Assembly: GCF_041228105.1 (NCBI RefSeq)
Contig: NZ_CP166097.1
Location: 4,898,001-4,962,000, forward strand
DNA: 64,000 nucleotides
Direction: 5' to 3'
DNA from: Pectobacterium aroidearum
GTDB lineage: Bacteria; Pseudomonadota; Gammaproteobacteria; Enterobacterales; Enterobacteriaceae
Shown here: piece by piece, positions 6,777-20,233 of the stretch
Layout: each line of letters starts with the position of its first letter
How positions within the stretch are numbered: the stretch's first letter is position 1
Translations under genes and position numbers: made by a program
Notes under the pieces: model-generated
The model's database searches: none
Seen by the model: the letters and a program-made list of their open reading frames with translations, nothing else
What the model was told of the DNA's origin: nothing

Positions 6777-7922
6777 TCAGGTAATATCCACTTCTACCCA
6801 GAGCGCGGCATGGTCGGACGCAGCCGTGTCCCATGAGGTAACTTCGGGTAGCGGCGTAACGGGTTCCGCGCCCTCTTCGGCGGCAATCTTGTCGATATTA
6901 TAAATGCCACGACGCTCGACACCCCACTCCACCACCGCCTGATGCAGCGGCGCAGATAAAAAAATGTAGTCCAGTTGGTTTAACCGAGCCCCTTTCTTTC
7001 CGCCAGCAAAATAGTAGGTGTAGCGCTCTTTTTCCGGGCGTTCAGGGTCGATAACTGGGTGTAAATCCGACAGAGAAAACAGCGGAGCCAAACTGTGCCA
7101 GGGGTTTGACGAATCTTCATTCAAATCGCCGAGAATGACCACGTAGTCCTTCTTGAGATCGTAAGTCTGTTGCACAATCTCCGCGACGCGTTCGGCCTGA
7201 TCGCGACGCTTCTCTGCCCCACGCTGCCGCTCTTCTTCCGTTTGACCGCTCTGGCTTTTGAAATGGTTACATAGAATATAAATCGGCTGTTTGAGACCGG
7301 CATCCAGCGTCACTTCGAGACAATCACGGCTAAATACGGGATCGAAACGCTTTCCGGCATCAAAAATATGCGTGCGGAGCTGAGCAATCCGATAGCGCGT
7401 CAGGCAGGCGACATCAATACCGCGCGGATCGTTCGGGCTGTCGATCATCACGAACTGGCTGAATTTACTGTCCCCCAGTACCTGATTGTTGAAATCACGC
7501 AGGACGTCCATATTTTCGACCTCAACGGCGCACAGAATGTCGGCATTAAGCAGGGTAATAATCTTGCCCGTATTCTTACGCTGCTGACTGCTGAACTCCT
7601 GCGCCTTAAACACGATTTCGCCGATCCAATCTCCACGACCATGGCAGCTTTTGTTGATCCTGAATCCGGTGCCGGCGTCCTCCTTTTTCCATCGCCCCAA
7701 CGTGCCTGCGTCAGTACGGATATCAATATAAGGGCGCAGTGCGATAGAAAGGCGGAACACTCGATCTTTCAGGGCATCGTCATATTGAGGCTGTTCAAGA
7801 AGATGCTGAAACTGCCTGACCTGCTGCAACAAGGCGTCAATCTGTTTGGAATCGGGGAGGTTGAGAATCGCGCTACGGTGGAACAGGTTCTCGACGTTAT
7901 AGCTGGCGATACGGATCTTCAT
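6777..7922 (-). CDS. Endonuclease/exonuclease/phosphatase family protein
   Basis: Encodes 381 residues, with no signal peptide. Family motifs are visible in order: IASYNVENLF at the N-terminus (metal-ligand Asn), CAVEVENMD, LCNHFKSQSG, VILGDLNEDS and the final SDHAALWVEV with the catalytic Asp-His pair. The fold hydrolyses phosphodiesters in nucleic acids or phospholipids; the actual substrate is unknown. It stands alone, transcribed away from the amino-acid transporter locus. Confidence 0.85.
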   Translation of the reverse strand: MKIRIASYNVENLFHRSAILNLPDSKQIDALLQQVRQFQHLLEQPQYDDALKDRVFRLSIALRPYIDIRTDAGTLGRWKKEDAGTGFRINKSCHGRGDWIGEIVFKAQEFSSQQRKNTGKIITLLNADILCAVEVENMDVLRDFNNQVLGDSKFSQFVMIDSPNDPRGIDVACLTRYRIAQLRTHIFDAGKRFDPVFSRDCLEVTLDAGLKQPIYILCNHFKSQSGQTEEERQRGAEKRRDQAERVAEIVQQTYDLKKDYVVILGDLNEDSSNPWHSLAPLFSLSDLHPVIDPERPEKERYTYYFAGGKKGARLNQLDYIFLSAPLHQAVVEWGVERRGIYNIDKIAAEEGAEPVTPLPEVTSWDTAASDHAALWVEVDIT

Positions 7923-8242
7923 TGTTGTCTCCTGCTAGGTAGTGGCAAAAGCAATGATGTCCTTTTGAGAATAGAAGCCCATTGTGACAGTTGGGCAACA
8001 TTCCCGGCAGCGATAGACTTTTTCTATCGTTCTTTAACTCAACATGGTTAAAACGTGTTAGACGCACTATATTCACTACAAAAGTAAGACTCGCGACAAC
8101 AGTACGCACACCATAAGTACTATATTCACTTCTGATATAAATAATCACACAACGTGATTTATAAACAGATGTTTTGTCGCGTAGATTCGTTATTAACAAA
8201 AGTTATAAGCGCATGACCGCACTCTATTCACAGGAATTCATA
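7923..8242. promoter_or_regulatory. Divergent intergenic region with spaced 12-base direct repeats
   Basis: No gene is seen. The sequence ACTATATTCACT occurs exactly at 8066-8077 and again at 8119-8130, 53 bases apart, close to five helical turns. The region is AT-rich near 8130-8165. It must hold the promoters of both the exonuclease-family gene and the binding-protein gene; the repeats may be sites for a regulator, which I cannot name. Confidence 0.4.
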
Positions 8243-9010
8243 ATGAAAAAAATACGTTTTGCTTTACTGACCAGCGCCCTGCTTGCTACCAGCGTATTCG
8301 CTCATGCCGATGACCTTAGCGACATCAAGTCCGCAGGCGTTCTCAAGATCGGCACAGAAGGCACCTACGCGCCTTACACCTATCATGATAAGTCAGGCCA
8401 GTTGGTTGGTTTCGATGTGGATATTGGCCGTGCGGTGGCAGAAAAACTCGGCGTGAAAGCCCAGTTTATTGAAGGGCGTTGGGACGGGTTAATCGCCGGT
8501 ATTGATGCCAAGCGCTACGATGCGGTCATCAATCAGGTTGGCGTCACCAAAGAGCGTCAGGCCAAGTATGATTTCTCCAAGCCGTATATCGATTCCAAGG
8601 CGGTGCTGGTTGTCCGTGGCGATAACACCACCCTCAAAGATTTCAGCGATCTGAAAGGCAAAAAAGCAGCTCAGAGCCTGACCAGTAATTACTCTAAGCA
8701 AGCCACCAGCTACGGTGCGGACATTGTGCCGACGGACGGTTTTAACCAGTCGCTGGATCTGGTTCTCAGCGGTCGTGCTGACGCCACGTTAAACGATAAT
8801 CTGTCATTCCTGGATTTCAAAAAGCAGAAACCGGATGCCAACGTGAAGATTGCCGCGACCTCAAAAGACGGCGAACCTTCCGCGATTCTGGTGCGCAAAA
8901 ACCAGGCACCACTGGTGGAAGCCTTGAATAAAGCTCTGGATGAAATCAAAGCAGACGGCACCTATAAAACGATATCTGTGCGATACTTCGGGGAGGATGT
9001 TTCTCAATAA
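8243..9010 (+). CDS. Periplasmic amino-acid-binding protein (FliY/cystine-type family)
   Basis: Encodes 255 residues. A signal peptide MKKIRFALLTSALLATSVFAHA precedes the mature start near DDLSD. The mature part is a family-3 solute-binding protein: VLKIGTEGTYAPYTY, LVGFDVDIGRAVAEKLG and the WDGLIAGIDAKRYDAVINQVGVT segment strongly recall FliY-type polar amino-acid or cystine binders. AGGAA lies six bases before the ATG. The permease gene follows after 42 bases, but no ATPase gene does. Ligand specificity is inferred only at the level of polar amino acid or cystine. Confidence 0.85.
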   Translation: MKKIRFALLTSALLATSVFAHADDLSDIKSAGVLKIGTEGTYAPYTYHDKSGQLVGFDVDIGRAVAEKLGVKAQFIEGRWDGLIAGIDAKRYDAVINQVGVTKERQAKYDFSKPYIDSKAVLVVRGDNTTLKDFSDLKGKKAAQSLTSNYSKQATSYGADIVPTDGFNQSLDLVLSGRADATLNDNLSFLDFKKQKPDANVKIAATSKDGEPSAILVRKNQAPLVEALNKALDEIKADGTYKTISVRYFGEDVSQ

Positions 9011-9052
9011 TCGCACTGTTATCAGCGCATACCGTTATCGGAGCTCGTTTTC

Positions 9053-9718
9053 ATGCCGCCTTGGCTACAACTCATGGCAGACTCCTTTTGGAGTCTGCTT
9101 TCTGCGGGACTTAAATTTACTGTCCCTCTGGCGATTCTGTCTTTCATCTTTGGCTTAGCCCTCGGCATTATCATCGCGCTGGTTCGCCTTTATGGCCCCA
9201 AGCCGCTGAAATGGCTGGGTGATTTCTACGTTTGGGTCATTCGTGGCACACCGTTACTAGTGCAGCTTTTCCTGATTTTTTATGGTCTGCCCAGCGCGGG
9301 GATTACTCTGGATGCCTTCCCTGCTGCACTCATTGGTTTCACCATCAGCGTGGGCGCTTATAGCTCGGAGATCGTCCGTGGGGCCATTTTGTCTGTCCCG
9401 AAAGGCCAATGGAATGCCGCCTATTCTCTCGGTATGAACGGCAGGCAGGCGATTCGTTGGGTTATCTTCCCGCAATCCGTTTTTGTGTCACTACCGCCGC
9501 TCTCCAATACGTTTATTTCCTTAATCAAGGATACGTCGCTGGCCGCAGTGATCACGGTACCTGAGATGTTTTTATCCGCTCAACGCATCGTTTCCGTGAC
9601 CTATGAGCCTCTGATTCTGTATGTCGAGGCTGCGCTGATTTATCTGATGTTCAGCACCGTGCTGAGCCAGCTACAGGTTAAGCTCGAAAAGTATTATCAG
9701 CGCCACATCACACACTAA
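9053..9718 (+). CDS. Amino-acid ABC transporter permease (HisM/GlnP type)
   Basis: Encodes 221 residues with about five membrane segments. The cytoplasmic EAA loop, which contacts the ATPase, is visible as QWNAAYSLGMNGRQAIRWVIFPQS; the N-terminal GLKFTVPLAILSFIFGLALG is the typical first core helix. It pairs with the upstream binding protein. Because no ATPase follows, the complex must borrow one, either from elsewhere or from aapP about 4 kb downstream. A hairpin (9730-9756) follows the stop codon. Confidence 0.87.
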   Translation: MPPWLQLMADSFWSLLSAGLKFTVPLAILSFIFGLALGIIIALVRLYGPKPLKWLGDFYVWVIRGTPLLVQLFLIFYGLPSAGITLDAFPAALIGFTISVGAYSSEIVRGAILSVPKGQWNAAYSLGMNGRQAIRWVIFPQSVFVSLPPLSNTFISLIKDTSLAAVITVPEMFLSAQRIVSVTYEPLILYVEAALIYLMFSTVLSQLQVKLEKYYQRHITH

Positions 9719-10084
9719 CATTTCCCGATATCAGCCCACGCCACCGCTGGGCTGATGCCCCCTCCGACTTAATATTCAGCCTTGTTCACTGTTCTCCACA
9801 TCTGATAAACGCGTAGAGTGACTGAAGGCATCTCGCGCTCTCCATTTTGACGCACCAAAAAAGGGCGCATCACCCGCTTTGCATTTATCACGGTGCGCTC
9901 ATACCTATTTAGAATTACCTACTTAGATCAATAACCCTTCATTTTCGTCTTGTTTATCAATCAAATAGAGAATTGGCATTTTATTTGCTTCGCTCTGCTC
10001 ACGTCGGCATCCCGACAGACAGGTAGGGTGCACCTTTATTGTGTACTTCAAAAACAGCAAATAACTTTAGACGCTAGGATGATT
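9719..10084. promoter_or_regulatory. Intergenic region between the two transporter loci
   Basis: Holds no gene. A perfect nine-base-arm hairpin (ATCAGCCCA at 9730-9738, TGGGCTGAT at 9748-9756) follows the permease gene but lacks a T-run, so it is either a weak terminator or an mRNA-stabilising stem. The rest, AT-rich around 9900-9990, should hold the aapJ promoter. I see no operator I can name. Confidence 0.45.
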
Positions 10085-11110
10085 ATGAAAAGAATAGTGA
10101 TTTCTACTCTGGTTGCTGGCGCGTCACTCTTTGCCGCAATCAATCAAGCCCATGCTGGTGCAACGCTGGACGCCATTCAGAAGAAAGGATTTGTGCAATG
10201 CGGTATCAGCGATGGCTTGCCCGGTTTTTCCTATGCAGACGCCAGCGGCAAATACTCCGGTATTGATGTTGACGTGTGCCGCGGACTTGCTGCCGCCGTA
10301 TTCGGCGATGCCAATAAAGTCAAATATACGCCGCTGACGGCAAAAGAGCGTTTCACTGCGCTGCAATCCGGCGAAGTTGACGTGCTGTCACGCAACACGA
10401 CCTGGACCTCCTCCCGTGACGGCGGCATGGGCATGCTCTTTACCGGCGTCACCTACTACGACGGCATTGGCTTCCTGACGCACAACAAAGCAGGCTTAAC
10501 CAGCGCCAAAGAGCTGGACGGCGCAACCGTTTGTATTCAGGCGGGTACCGATACCGAACTGAACGTCGCTGACTACTTCAAAACCCATAAGATGCAGTAC
10601 ACACCTGTCACGTTCGACCGCTCTGATGAAAGTGCCAAAGCGCTGGAATCTGGCCGCTGCGATACGTTGGCATCAGACCAGTCACAGCTGTACGCACTAC
10701 GTATCAAGCTGAGCAAACCTGCCGAATTTATCGTCCTGCCAGAAGTCATCTCTAAAGAGCCGCTGGGCCCGGTGGTACGTCGTGGTGATGAAGAGTGGTT
10801 CTCGATCGTCCGCTGGACACTGTTCGCGATGCTGAATGCCGAAGAGATGGGTGTGACCTCCAAAAACGTCGACCAGTTGGCAGCAAAACCCACCACGCCA
10901 GATATGTCCCACCTGCTTGGTCACGAAGGCAGCTACGGTAAAGATCTCAAATTACCGAACGACTGGGCATTCAAAATCATCAAACAGGTCGGTAACTACG
11001 GCGAAATCTTTGAACGTAATGTCGGTATGGGCAGCGAGTTGAAAATTAAGCGTGGCCTGAACGAACTGTGGAACAAAGGCGGGATCCAGTACGCGCCAGC
11101 GGTACGTTAA
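10085..11110 (+). CDS. aapJ: AapJ-type general L-amino-acid-binding protein
   Basis: Encodes 341 residues, the usual AapJ/BztA length. The signal peptide is MKRIVISTLVAGASLFAAINQAHA with cleavage before GATLD. Mature motifs typical of AapJ are LDAIQKKGFVQCGISDGLPGFS, IDVDVCRGLAAAVFGD, QSGEVDVLSRNTTWTSSRD and the long C-terminal extension (NVGMGSELKIKRGLNELWN). Two ATGs are close; the one at 10085 has AGGA five bases upstream. First gene of a four-gene transporter corresponding to E. coli yhdWXYZ. Confidence 0.92.
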   Translation: MKRIVISTLVAGASLFAAINQAHAGATLDAIQKKGFVQCGISDGLPGFSYADASGKYSGIDVDVCRGLAAAVFGDANKVKYTPLTAKERFTALQSGEVDVLSRNTTWTSSRDGGMGMLFTGVTYYDGIGFLTHNKAGLTSAKELDGATVCIQAGTDTELNVADYFKTHKMQYTPVTFDRSDESAKALESGRCDTLASDQSQLYALRIKLSKPAEFIVLPEVISKEPLGPVVRRGDEEWFSIVRWTLFAMLNAEEMGVTSKNVDQLAAKPTTPDMSHLLGHEGSYGKDLKLPNDWAFKIIKQVGNYGEIFERNVGMGSELKIKRGLNELWNKGGIQYAPAVR

Positions 11111-11175
11111 TTATCAGAAAAAACCGGGCGCAGTGTATTGCTGCGCCCCTCAGTACCCCGTATCGAGGTTCCAGC

Positions 11176-12354
11176 ATGCTACAACGCCCAACCGTAAAAG
11201 GTGATTTATCACTGACTAATCCAGCGGTGCGCGCCTGGCTGTATCAAATTGTCGTTGTTATCGCTGTATTGGCTGTCGCAGCCTACCTGTTGCACAACAC
11301 CGTGACCAATCTGGCACAGAGGGGCATCACCTCTGGCTTCGATTTCCTGAATAAAAGCGCTGGCTTTGGCATCGTCCAACACCTGATTGACTATCAACAA
11401 GGCGACACCTACGCCCGTGTTTTCCTTGTTGGGCTATTCAACACGCTACTGGTTTCGGCATTGTGTATCGTGTTTGCGTCGATTCTCGGCTTTACCGTTG
11501 GCCTTGCCCGGTTGTCCGATAACTGGCTATTACGGAAAATATCTAACGTTTATATTGAGATATTCCGTAATATCCCGCCGCTATTGCAGATCTTCTTCTG
11601 GTATTTTGCCGTACTGCGAAATCTGCCGGGACCACGTCAGTCAATCAGCGCCTTTGATGTCGCCTTTCTCAGCAATCGTGGCTTCTATCTGCCCTCTCCT
11701 GAATTGGGGCCGGGTGCAGCGCCATTTTTTCTTTCTCTCATTATTACGTTGGTCGTGACATGGGGCGTTTTTCGGCGTAACCAGCGCTATCATGCGTTAA
11801 CCGGTCAGCCACGCAGAACCTGGCCGCTGGCACTAAGCCTGTTGCTTGGGCTGTGTGCACTCAGCCATCTGATTTTTGGCGCGGCCTTTCACTGGGACAT
11901 GCCGGAATTAAAAGGGTTTAATTTCCGCGGCGGTATGGTGCTTATCCCTGAACTGGCGGCATTAACCGTCGCCCTGTCGGTCTACACCTCATCGTTTATC
12001 GCCGAGATCATTCGTTCAGGCATCCAATCAGTTTCTCACGGTCAACACGAGGCGGCACGCTCTCTCGGATTACCGAATCCCGTTACGCTGCGCAAAGTGA
12101 TCCTCCCACAGGCGCTACGCGTCATCATTCCTCCACTGACCAGCCAGTATCTGAATATTGTGAAAAACTCTTCGCTGGCTGCCGCGATTGGCTATCCCGA
12201 TATGGTGTCGCTGTTCGCGGGAACGGTGCTCAATCAGACCGGTCAGGCCATTGAGACCATCGCCATTACCATGTCGGTCTACCTCATTATCAGTCTGCTG
12301 ATCTCGCTGCTGATGAACCTGTATAACCGCAAGATCGCATTAGTCGAACGCTAA
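11176..12354 (+). CDS. aapQ: AapQ-type amino-acid ABC permease
   Basis: Encodes 392 residues, longer than simple permeases as is usual for AapQ because of an extra periplasmic and membrane region between the first and last core helices. The N-terminal hydrophobic stretch (IVVVIAVLAVAAYLL), YIEIFRNIPPLLQIFFWYFAVLR and the EAA loop HEAARSLGLPNPVTLRKVILPQA are visible. GAGG lies about eight bases before the ATG. It follows aapJ by 65 bases and forms the heteromeric channel with AapM. Confidence 0.9.
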   Translation: MLQRPTVKGDLSLTNPAVRAWLYQIVVVIAVLAVAAYLLHNTVTNLAQRGITSGFDFLNKSAGFGIVQHLIDYQQGDTYARVFLVGLFNTLLVSALCIVFASILGFTVGLARLSDNWLLRKISNVYIEIFRNIPPLLQIFFWYFAVLRNLPGPRQSISAFDVAFLSNRGFYLPSPELGPGAAPFFLSLIITLVVTWGVFRRNQRYHALTGQPRRTWPLALSLLLGLCALSHLIFGAAFHWDMPELKGFNFRGGMVLIPELAALTVALSVYTSSFIAEIIRSGIQSVSHGQHEAARSLGLPNPVTLRKVILPQALRVIIPPLTSQYLNIVKNSSLAAAIGYPDMVSLFAGTVLNQTGQAIETIAITMSVYLIISLLISLLMNLYNRKIALVER

Positions 12355-12363
12355 GAGGACGTC

Positions 12364-13458
12364 ATGACGATGAACCATTATACGCAAGGCCGTCAGTCTT
12401 CTCTGTTCAGAGCGATGCAGTGGGCACGGCGTAATCTCTTCTCCAGTATCAGTAATAGCCTGTTAACGCTGTTTTGCCTCTGGCTATTGTGGGTTGCCAT
12501 ACCGCCTCTGCTCAATTGGGCGATCTTTCAGGCAAATTGGATTGGCACCACCCGTAATGACTGTACGCGTGACGGCGCCTGTTGGGTCTTCATTCACGCT
12601 AGATTTGGGCATTTTATGTATGGCCTGTACCCGGCAGCGGAGATCTGGCGCATCAACTTTGCCCTCACCATCGCACTACTCAGTATCCTGCCGATGTTCC
12701 TGAAAAGTATCCCCTATCGCGGACGCTACATTGCCGTCTGGGCAGTGGCTTATCCGCTCATTGCCTGGTGGTTGCTTTACGGCGGTTTTGGTGGGCTCAG
12801 CCGAGTGGAAACCTATCAGTGGGGCGGGCTCACGTTAACGCTGATTATCGCCGCCGTGGGTATCGCGGGTGCCTTACCGCTTGGCATCTTGCTCGCATTA
12901 GGGCGACGTTCCACGCTGCCGATCGTTCGTATGCTTTCCGTTGTCTTCATCGAGTTCTGGCGCGGCGTACCACTCATCACCGTACTTTTTATGTCATCCG
13001 TGATGCTGCCACTGTTTTTAACGGAAGGCACCACGATCGACAAACTGCTCAGGGCGCTAGTCGGCGTTATTTTATTCCAGTCCGCCTATGTCGCCGAGGT
13101 CGTTCGCGGAGGTTTGCAGGCGCTACCTAAAGGGCAGTACGAAGCCGCTGAATCTCTGGGCTTAGGCTATTGGCGCATGCAGGGGCTGGTCATTCTCCCG
13201 CAAGCACTGAAAATGGTTATCCCAGGCCTGGTGAATACCATTATTTCGCTCTTTAAAGACACGAGTCTGGTGATCATCATCGGCCTTTTCGATCTCTTCA
13301 GCAGCATCCAACAGGCAACGGTTGACCCCACCTGGCTGGGCATGTCGACGGAAGGCTATGTCTTCGCCGCTATGGTCTACTGGATTTTCTGTTTCAGCAT
13401 GTCGCGCTATAGCCAACATCTGGAAAGTCGTTTTAACACCGGACACAAGTCACACTGA
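12364..13458 (+). CDS. aapM: AapM-type amino-acid ABC permease
   Basis: Encodes 364 residues (362 if the ATG at 12370 is used). The N-terminal half carries the AapM-specific [24 protein letters not shown] periplasmic segment, and the C-terminal half the core: [22 protein letters not shown] and the EAA loop [29 protein letters not shown] overlaps the aapQ stop region, nine bases upstream, indicating tight coupling. Partner of AapQ. Confidence 0.9.
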   Translation: MTMNHYTQGRQSSLFRAMQWARRNLFSSISNSLLTLFCLWLLWVAIPPLLNWAIFQANWIGTTRNDCTRDGACWVFIHARFGHFMYGLYPAAEIWRINFALTIALLSILPMFLKSIPYRGRYIAVWAVAYPLIAWWLLYGGFGGLSRVETYQWGGLTLTLIIAAVGIAGALPLGILLALGRRSTLPIVRMLSVVFIEFWRGVPLITVLFMSSVMLPLFLTEGTTIDKLLRALVGVILFQSAYVAEVVRGGLQALPKGQYEAAESLGLGYWRMQGLVILPQALKMVIPGLVNTIISLFKDTSLVIIIGLFDLFSSIQQATVDPTWLGMSTEGYVFAAMVYWIFCFSMSRYSQHLESRFNTGHKSH

Positions 13459-13466
13459 GGCCATCC

Positions 13467-14228
13467 ATGAATCAGACTGCATTAACTCAATCAACCGATC
13501 ACATGATTACCTTAGAAAATGTGAATAAGTGGTACGGGCAATTTCATGTGCTTAAAGATATTAATTTGCAGGTCCGACAGGGGGAACGCATTGTGCTGTG
13601 CGGCCCCTCCGGCTCGGGGAAATCAACCACCATACGCTGTATTAACCATCTCGAAGAACATCAGCAGGGTCGGATTGTTGTTGACGGTATTGAGTTGAAT
13701 AACGATTTACGCAATATCGAAAAAATTCGCACTGAAGTCGGCATGGTTTTTCAGCACTTCAATCTTTTCCCCCACTTAACCGTGTTGCAAAACTGCACAC
13801 TGGCGCCATGCTGGGTGCGCAATATGCCGAAGAAAGAAGCGGGAGAACTGGCAATGCACTATCTGGAACGTGTGCGTATCGCCGCACATGCGCATAAATT
13901 TCCAGGGCAGCTATCCGGAGGGCAGCAGCAGCGTGTGGCCATCGCGCGCTCGCTGTGCATGAAGCCCAAGATTATGCTGTTCGACGAACCGACGTCCGCG
14001 CTGGATCCTGAAATGGTGAAAGAAGTGTTAGATACCATGCTGGGGCTGGCACAAGATGGAATGACGATGCTGTGCGTAACGCATGAGATGGGGTTCGCAA
14101 GAACCGTGGCTGACCGGGTGATCTTTATGGATCAGGGAGAGATCGTGGAACAAGCACCACCGGATATCTTCTTTTCCAGCCCTCGCTCAGAACGCACGCA
14201 GTCATTTCTCTCGCAGATCCTGCACTAA
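13467..14228 (+). CDS. aapP: AapP-type ABC transporter ATPase
   Basis: Encodes 253 residues. Walker [11 protein letters not shown]-loop FQHFNLFPH, signature LSGGQQQR, Walker [13 protein letters not shown] and the switch histidine (CVTHEMGFA) are all intact, so it should be an active ATPase. It starts nine bases after aapM and ends the operon, followed by a terminator. It may also power the orphan permease upstream, since polar amino-acid ATPases are sometimes shared; that is inference. Confidence 0.93.
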   Translation: MNQTALTQSTDHMITLENVNKWYGQFHVLKDINLQVRQGERIVLCGPSGSGKSTTIRCINHLEEHQQGRIVVDGIELNNDLRNIEKIRTEVGMVFQHFNLFPHLTVLQNCTLAPCWVRNMPKKEAGELAMHYLERVRIAAHAHKFPGQLSGGQQQRVAIARSLCMKPKIMLFDEPTSALDPEMVKEVLDTMLGLAQDGMTMLCVTHEMGFARTVADRVIFMDQGEIVEQAPPDIFFSSPRSERTQSFLSQILH

Positions 14229-14240
14229 TCCAGAACAATC

Positions 14241-14264
14241 AGCCTGCGTATCCACGCAGGCTTT
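14241..14264 (+). terminator. Terminator of the aap operon
   Basis: Arms AGCCTGCG/CGCAGGCT with a six-base loop, followed by a short T-run (TTT), thirteen bases after the aapP stop codon. The following stretch to the rRNA operon contains no gene. Confidence 0.65.
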
Positions 14265-14468
14265 CCCCAAAGCACCAGTAAATAGCTCTCGCTATAGCTT
14301 CATGAGTACGGGCGACATCAGGTAGACAGCTTTCACACTAAGCCATTGAATAGTCGCTGGTAAAAAATGGATTTCTGCATCCTCAACAACCATCCATTCA
14401 CCTGTCTGTCATACGAACTGCTGGCAGGCAGCGGATATATATACAGCACTCTCCGCAACGCGCACAGC

Positions 14469-14498
14469 AAAAAGCCCCTGTCTTCCGACAGGGGCTTT
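14469..14498 (-). terminator. rRNA operon 1 terminator
   Basis: On the minus strand GGAAAGCCCCTGTC, a short loop and GACAGGGGCTTTTT form a stable stem with a T-run 11 bases after the 5S gene. An identical copy ends operon 2. Confidence 0.9.
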
Positions 14499-14509
14499 CC
14501 ACTTGTTTG

Positions 14510-14629
14510 ATGCCTGGCAGTTCCCTACTCTCACATGGGGAAGCCCCACACTACCATCGGCGCTACGGCGTTTCACTTCTGAGTTCGGCATGGGGTCAGG
14601 TGGGACCACCGCGCTATCGCCGCCAGGCA
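14510..14629 (-). rRNA. rrf: 5S ribosomal RNA (operon 1)
   Basis: The 120 bases match the E. coli 5S length and pattern, beginning TGCCTGGC and ending GCCAGGCAT on the minus strand so that the terminal stem closes. It lies 132 bases after the 23S gene, and the terminator follows. Confidence 0.97.
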
Positions 14630-14761
14630 AATTCTGTTTTATTCCGACCGTTACTTAACATGACTTTTTTCTTTGTCATCTCCGTAACCATCAGAACCAA
14701 TCTTTGAACAAGCTGAATATCGTTCTCTATGAGTCGTCTCACAAAACACCTTCGGTGTTGT

Positions 14762-17668
<2,907 letters not shown>

Positions 17669-17816
17669 TCACAACCCGAAGGTGTCTTTGATAAATCAAA
17701 GTCACTGTCGCGCTGCGATTATTTGAGAGACTCATTGACAGACTGCATCGCCATCGACACCCAAAGGTATCAACGCACGTTCAGCTGTCATGTTTCAATT
17801 TTCAGCTTGTTCCAGA

Positions 17817-17829
17817 TTGTTAAAGAGCA
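17817..17829 (-). promoter_or_regulatory. Spacer boxA antitermination site (operon 1)
   Basis: The minus strand reads TGCTCTTTAACAA, the rRNA boxA bound by NusB/NusE (S10). It lies upstream of 23S, between it and tRNA-Glu. The same site occurs in operon 2 at 59881-59893. Confidence 0.85.
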
Positions 17830-17927
17830 ATATCTTAAACCCTGACTATTGCTAATCAGTTTTAAGATATGAGGTAAGTAGTTGACTTACTGAAGACCCC
17901 CGCTTTCACCGGAATGGTCGGATGCGC

Positions 17928-18003
17928 TGGCGTCCCCTAGGGGATTCGAACCCCTGTTACCGCCGTGAAAGGGCGGTGTCCTAGGCCTCTAGACGAAGGG
18001 GAC
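17928..18003 (-). tRNA. gltT: tRNA-Glu (anticodon TTC)
   Basis: 76 bases with encoded CCA; acceptor stem GTCCCCT/AGGGGAC, TTCGAATC T-loop and anticodon TTC in CCTTTCACG. Located in the 16S-23S spacer, marking this as a Glu-type rRNA operon. Confidence 0.96.
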
Positions 18004-18089
18004 ACGACACCGTACTTTGTTGACGCTTTTGCTCATTATTTTCATCAGACAATCTGTGTGAGCACTTCACTTAACACACATCTTCTTGG

Positions 18090-19629
<1,540 letters not shown>

Positions 19630-19779
19630 AAGATTTGTTTGATTTGCTGAACTCGTCAGCGATGCTCAAAGAATTAGTAACTGTTTATTCGTAATGAATT
19701 TACTGTTGTTCACTCTTCAAGACTTTTTATATCGTTAAGATACGGTCTTGTGAGTGCCCACACAGATTGTCTGATTAAA

Positions 19780-19792
19780 TTGTTAAAGAGCA
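19780..19792 (-). promoter_or_regulatory. Leader boxA (operon 1)
   Basis: TGCTCTTTAACAA on the minus strand, between P2 and 16S, where the NusB/S10 antitermination complex loads. The same site is in operon 2 at 61899-61911. Confidence 0.85.
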
Positions 19793-19828
19793 GTGCGTTG
19801 CAGCCTTAACCGCTTCGCGAGGTGGCGT

Positions 19829-19957
19829 ATATTACGCTTTTCACCTTCAGAGTCAACGCTTATTTTAAAGCGTTTTCTCTTTCTTTACCGACCCGGTTGT
19901 GATTCACAGCGCCGTGTCGATGGAGGCGCATTATAGGGACTTCTCGACCTGTCGCAA
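19829..19957 (-). promoter_or_regulatory. rRNA operon 1 tandem promoters P1 and P2
   Basis: P1: -35 TTGCGA (19957-19952), 16-base spacer, -10 TATAAT (19935-19930), with AT-rich sequence upstream suiting an UP element and a GC-rich discriminator. P2: -35 TTGACT (19856-19851), 16-base spacer, -10 TAATAT (19834-19829). Layout equals E. coli rrn, where P1 is set by growth rate, Fis and ppGpp. The rest of the interval up to purH (19958-20233) holds the divergent purH control region. Confidence 0.88.
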
Positions 19958-20074
19958 TAGGTATTTTAAAGAAAAATGACTGTTTGCTGCATTCCACAGC
20001 AAAACCCCGCCTTATACCTTTTTTTGCACAAACTTATCCACAGAAAGCATTCTACTCAAAAATTGACGAGCATC

Positions 20075-20090
20075 ACGCAAACGTTTTCGC
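20075..20090 (+). promoter_or_regulatory. PurR operator upstream of purH
   Basis: ACGCAAACGTTTTCGC matches the PurR consensus (ACGCAAACGTTTNCNT). A TACAAT that could serve as -10 follows at 20091 and TTGACG lies just upstream at 20063, so bound PurR would block polymerase. Purine (hypoxanthine/guanine) co-repression of purHD is established for E. coli. Confidence 0.88.
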
Positions 20091-20233
20091 TACAATTCAC
20101 CCCGTTCAAAATCGTCGTGTTTTTGCGAACGCTAACTGAATATTTCTCTTTATTCCGCAATTATTGCTCTGACAAAGACGATATTCACATACCGTTCTTT
20201 ACTGACTACCCAAATCCAGGGGATAACATCATC

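Noticed and set aside
19976..20233. N-terminal extension of purH
   Set aside because: It would cover the PurR operator and promoter and has no counterpart in PurH, which starts at 20234.
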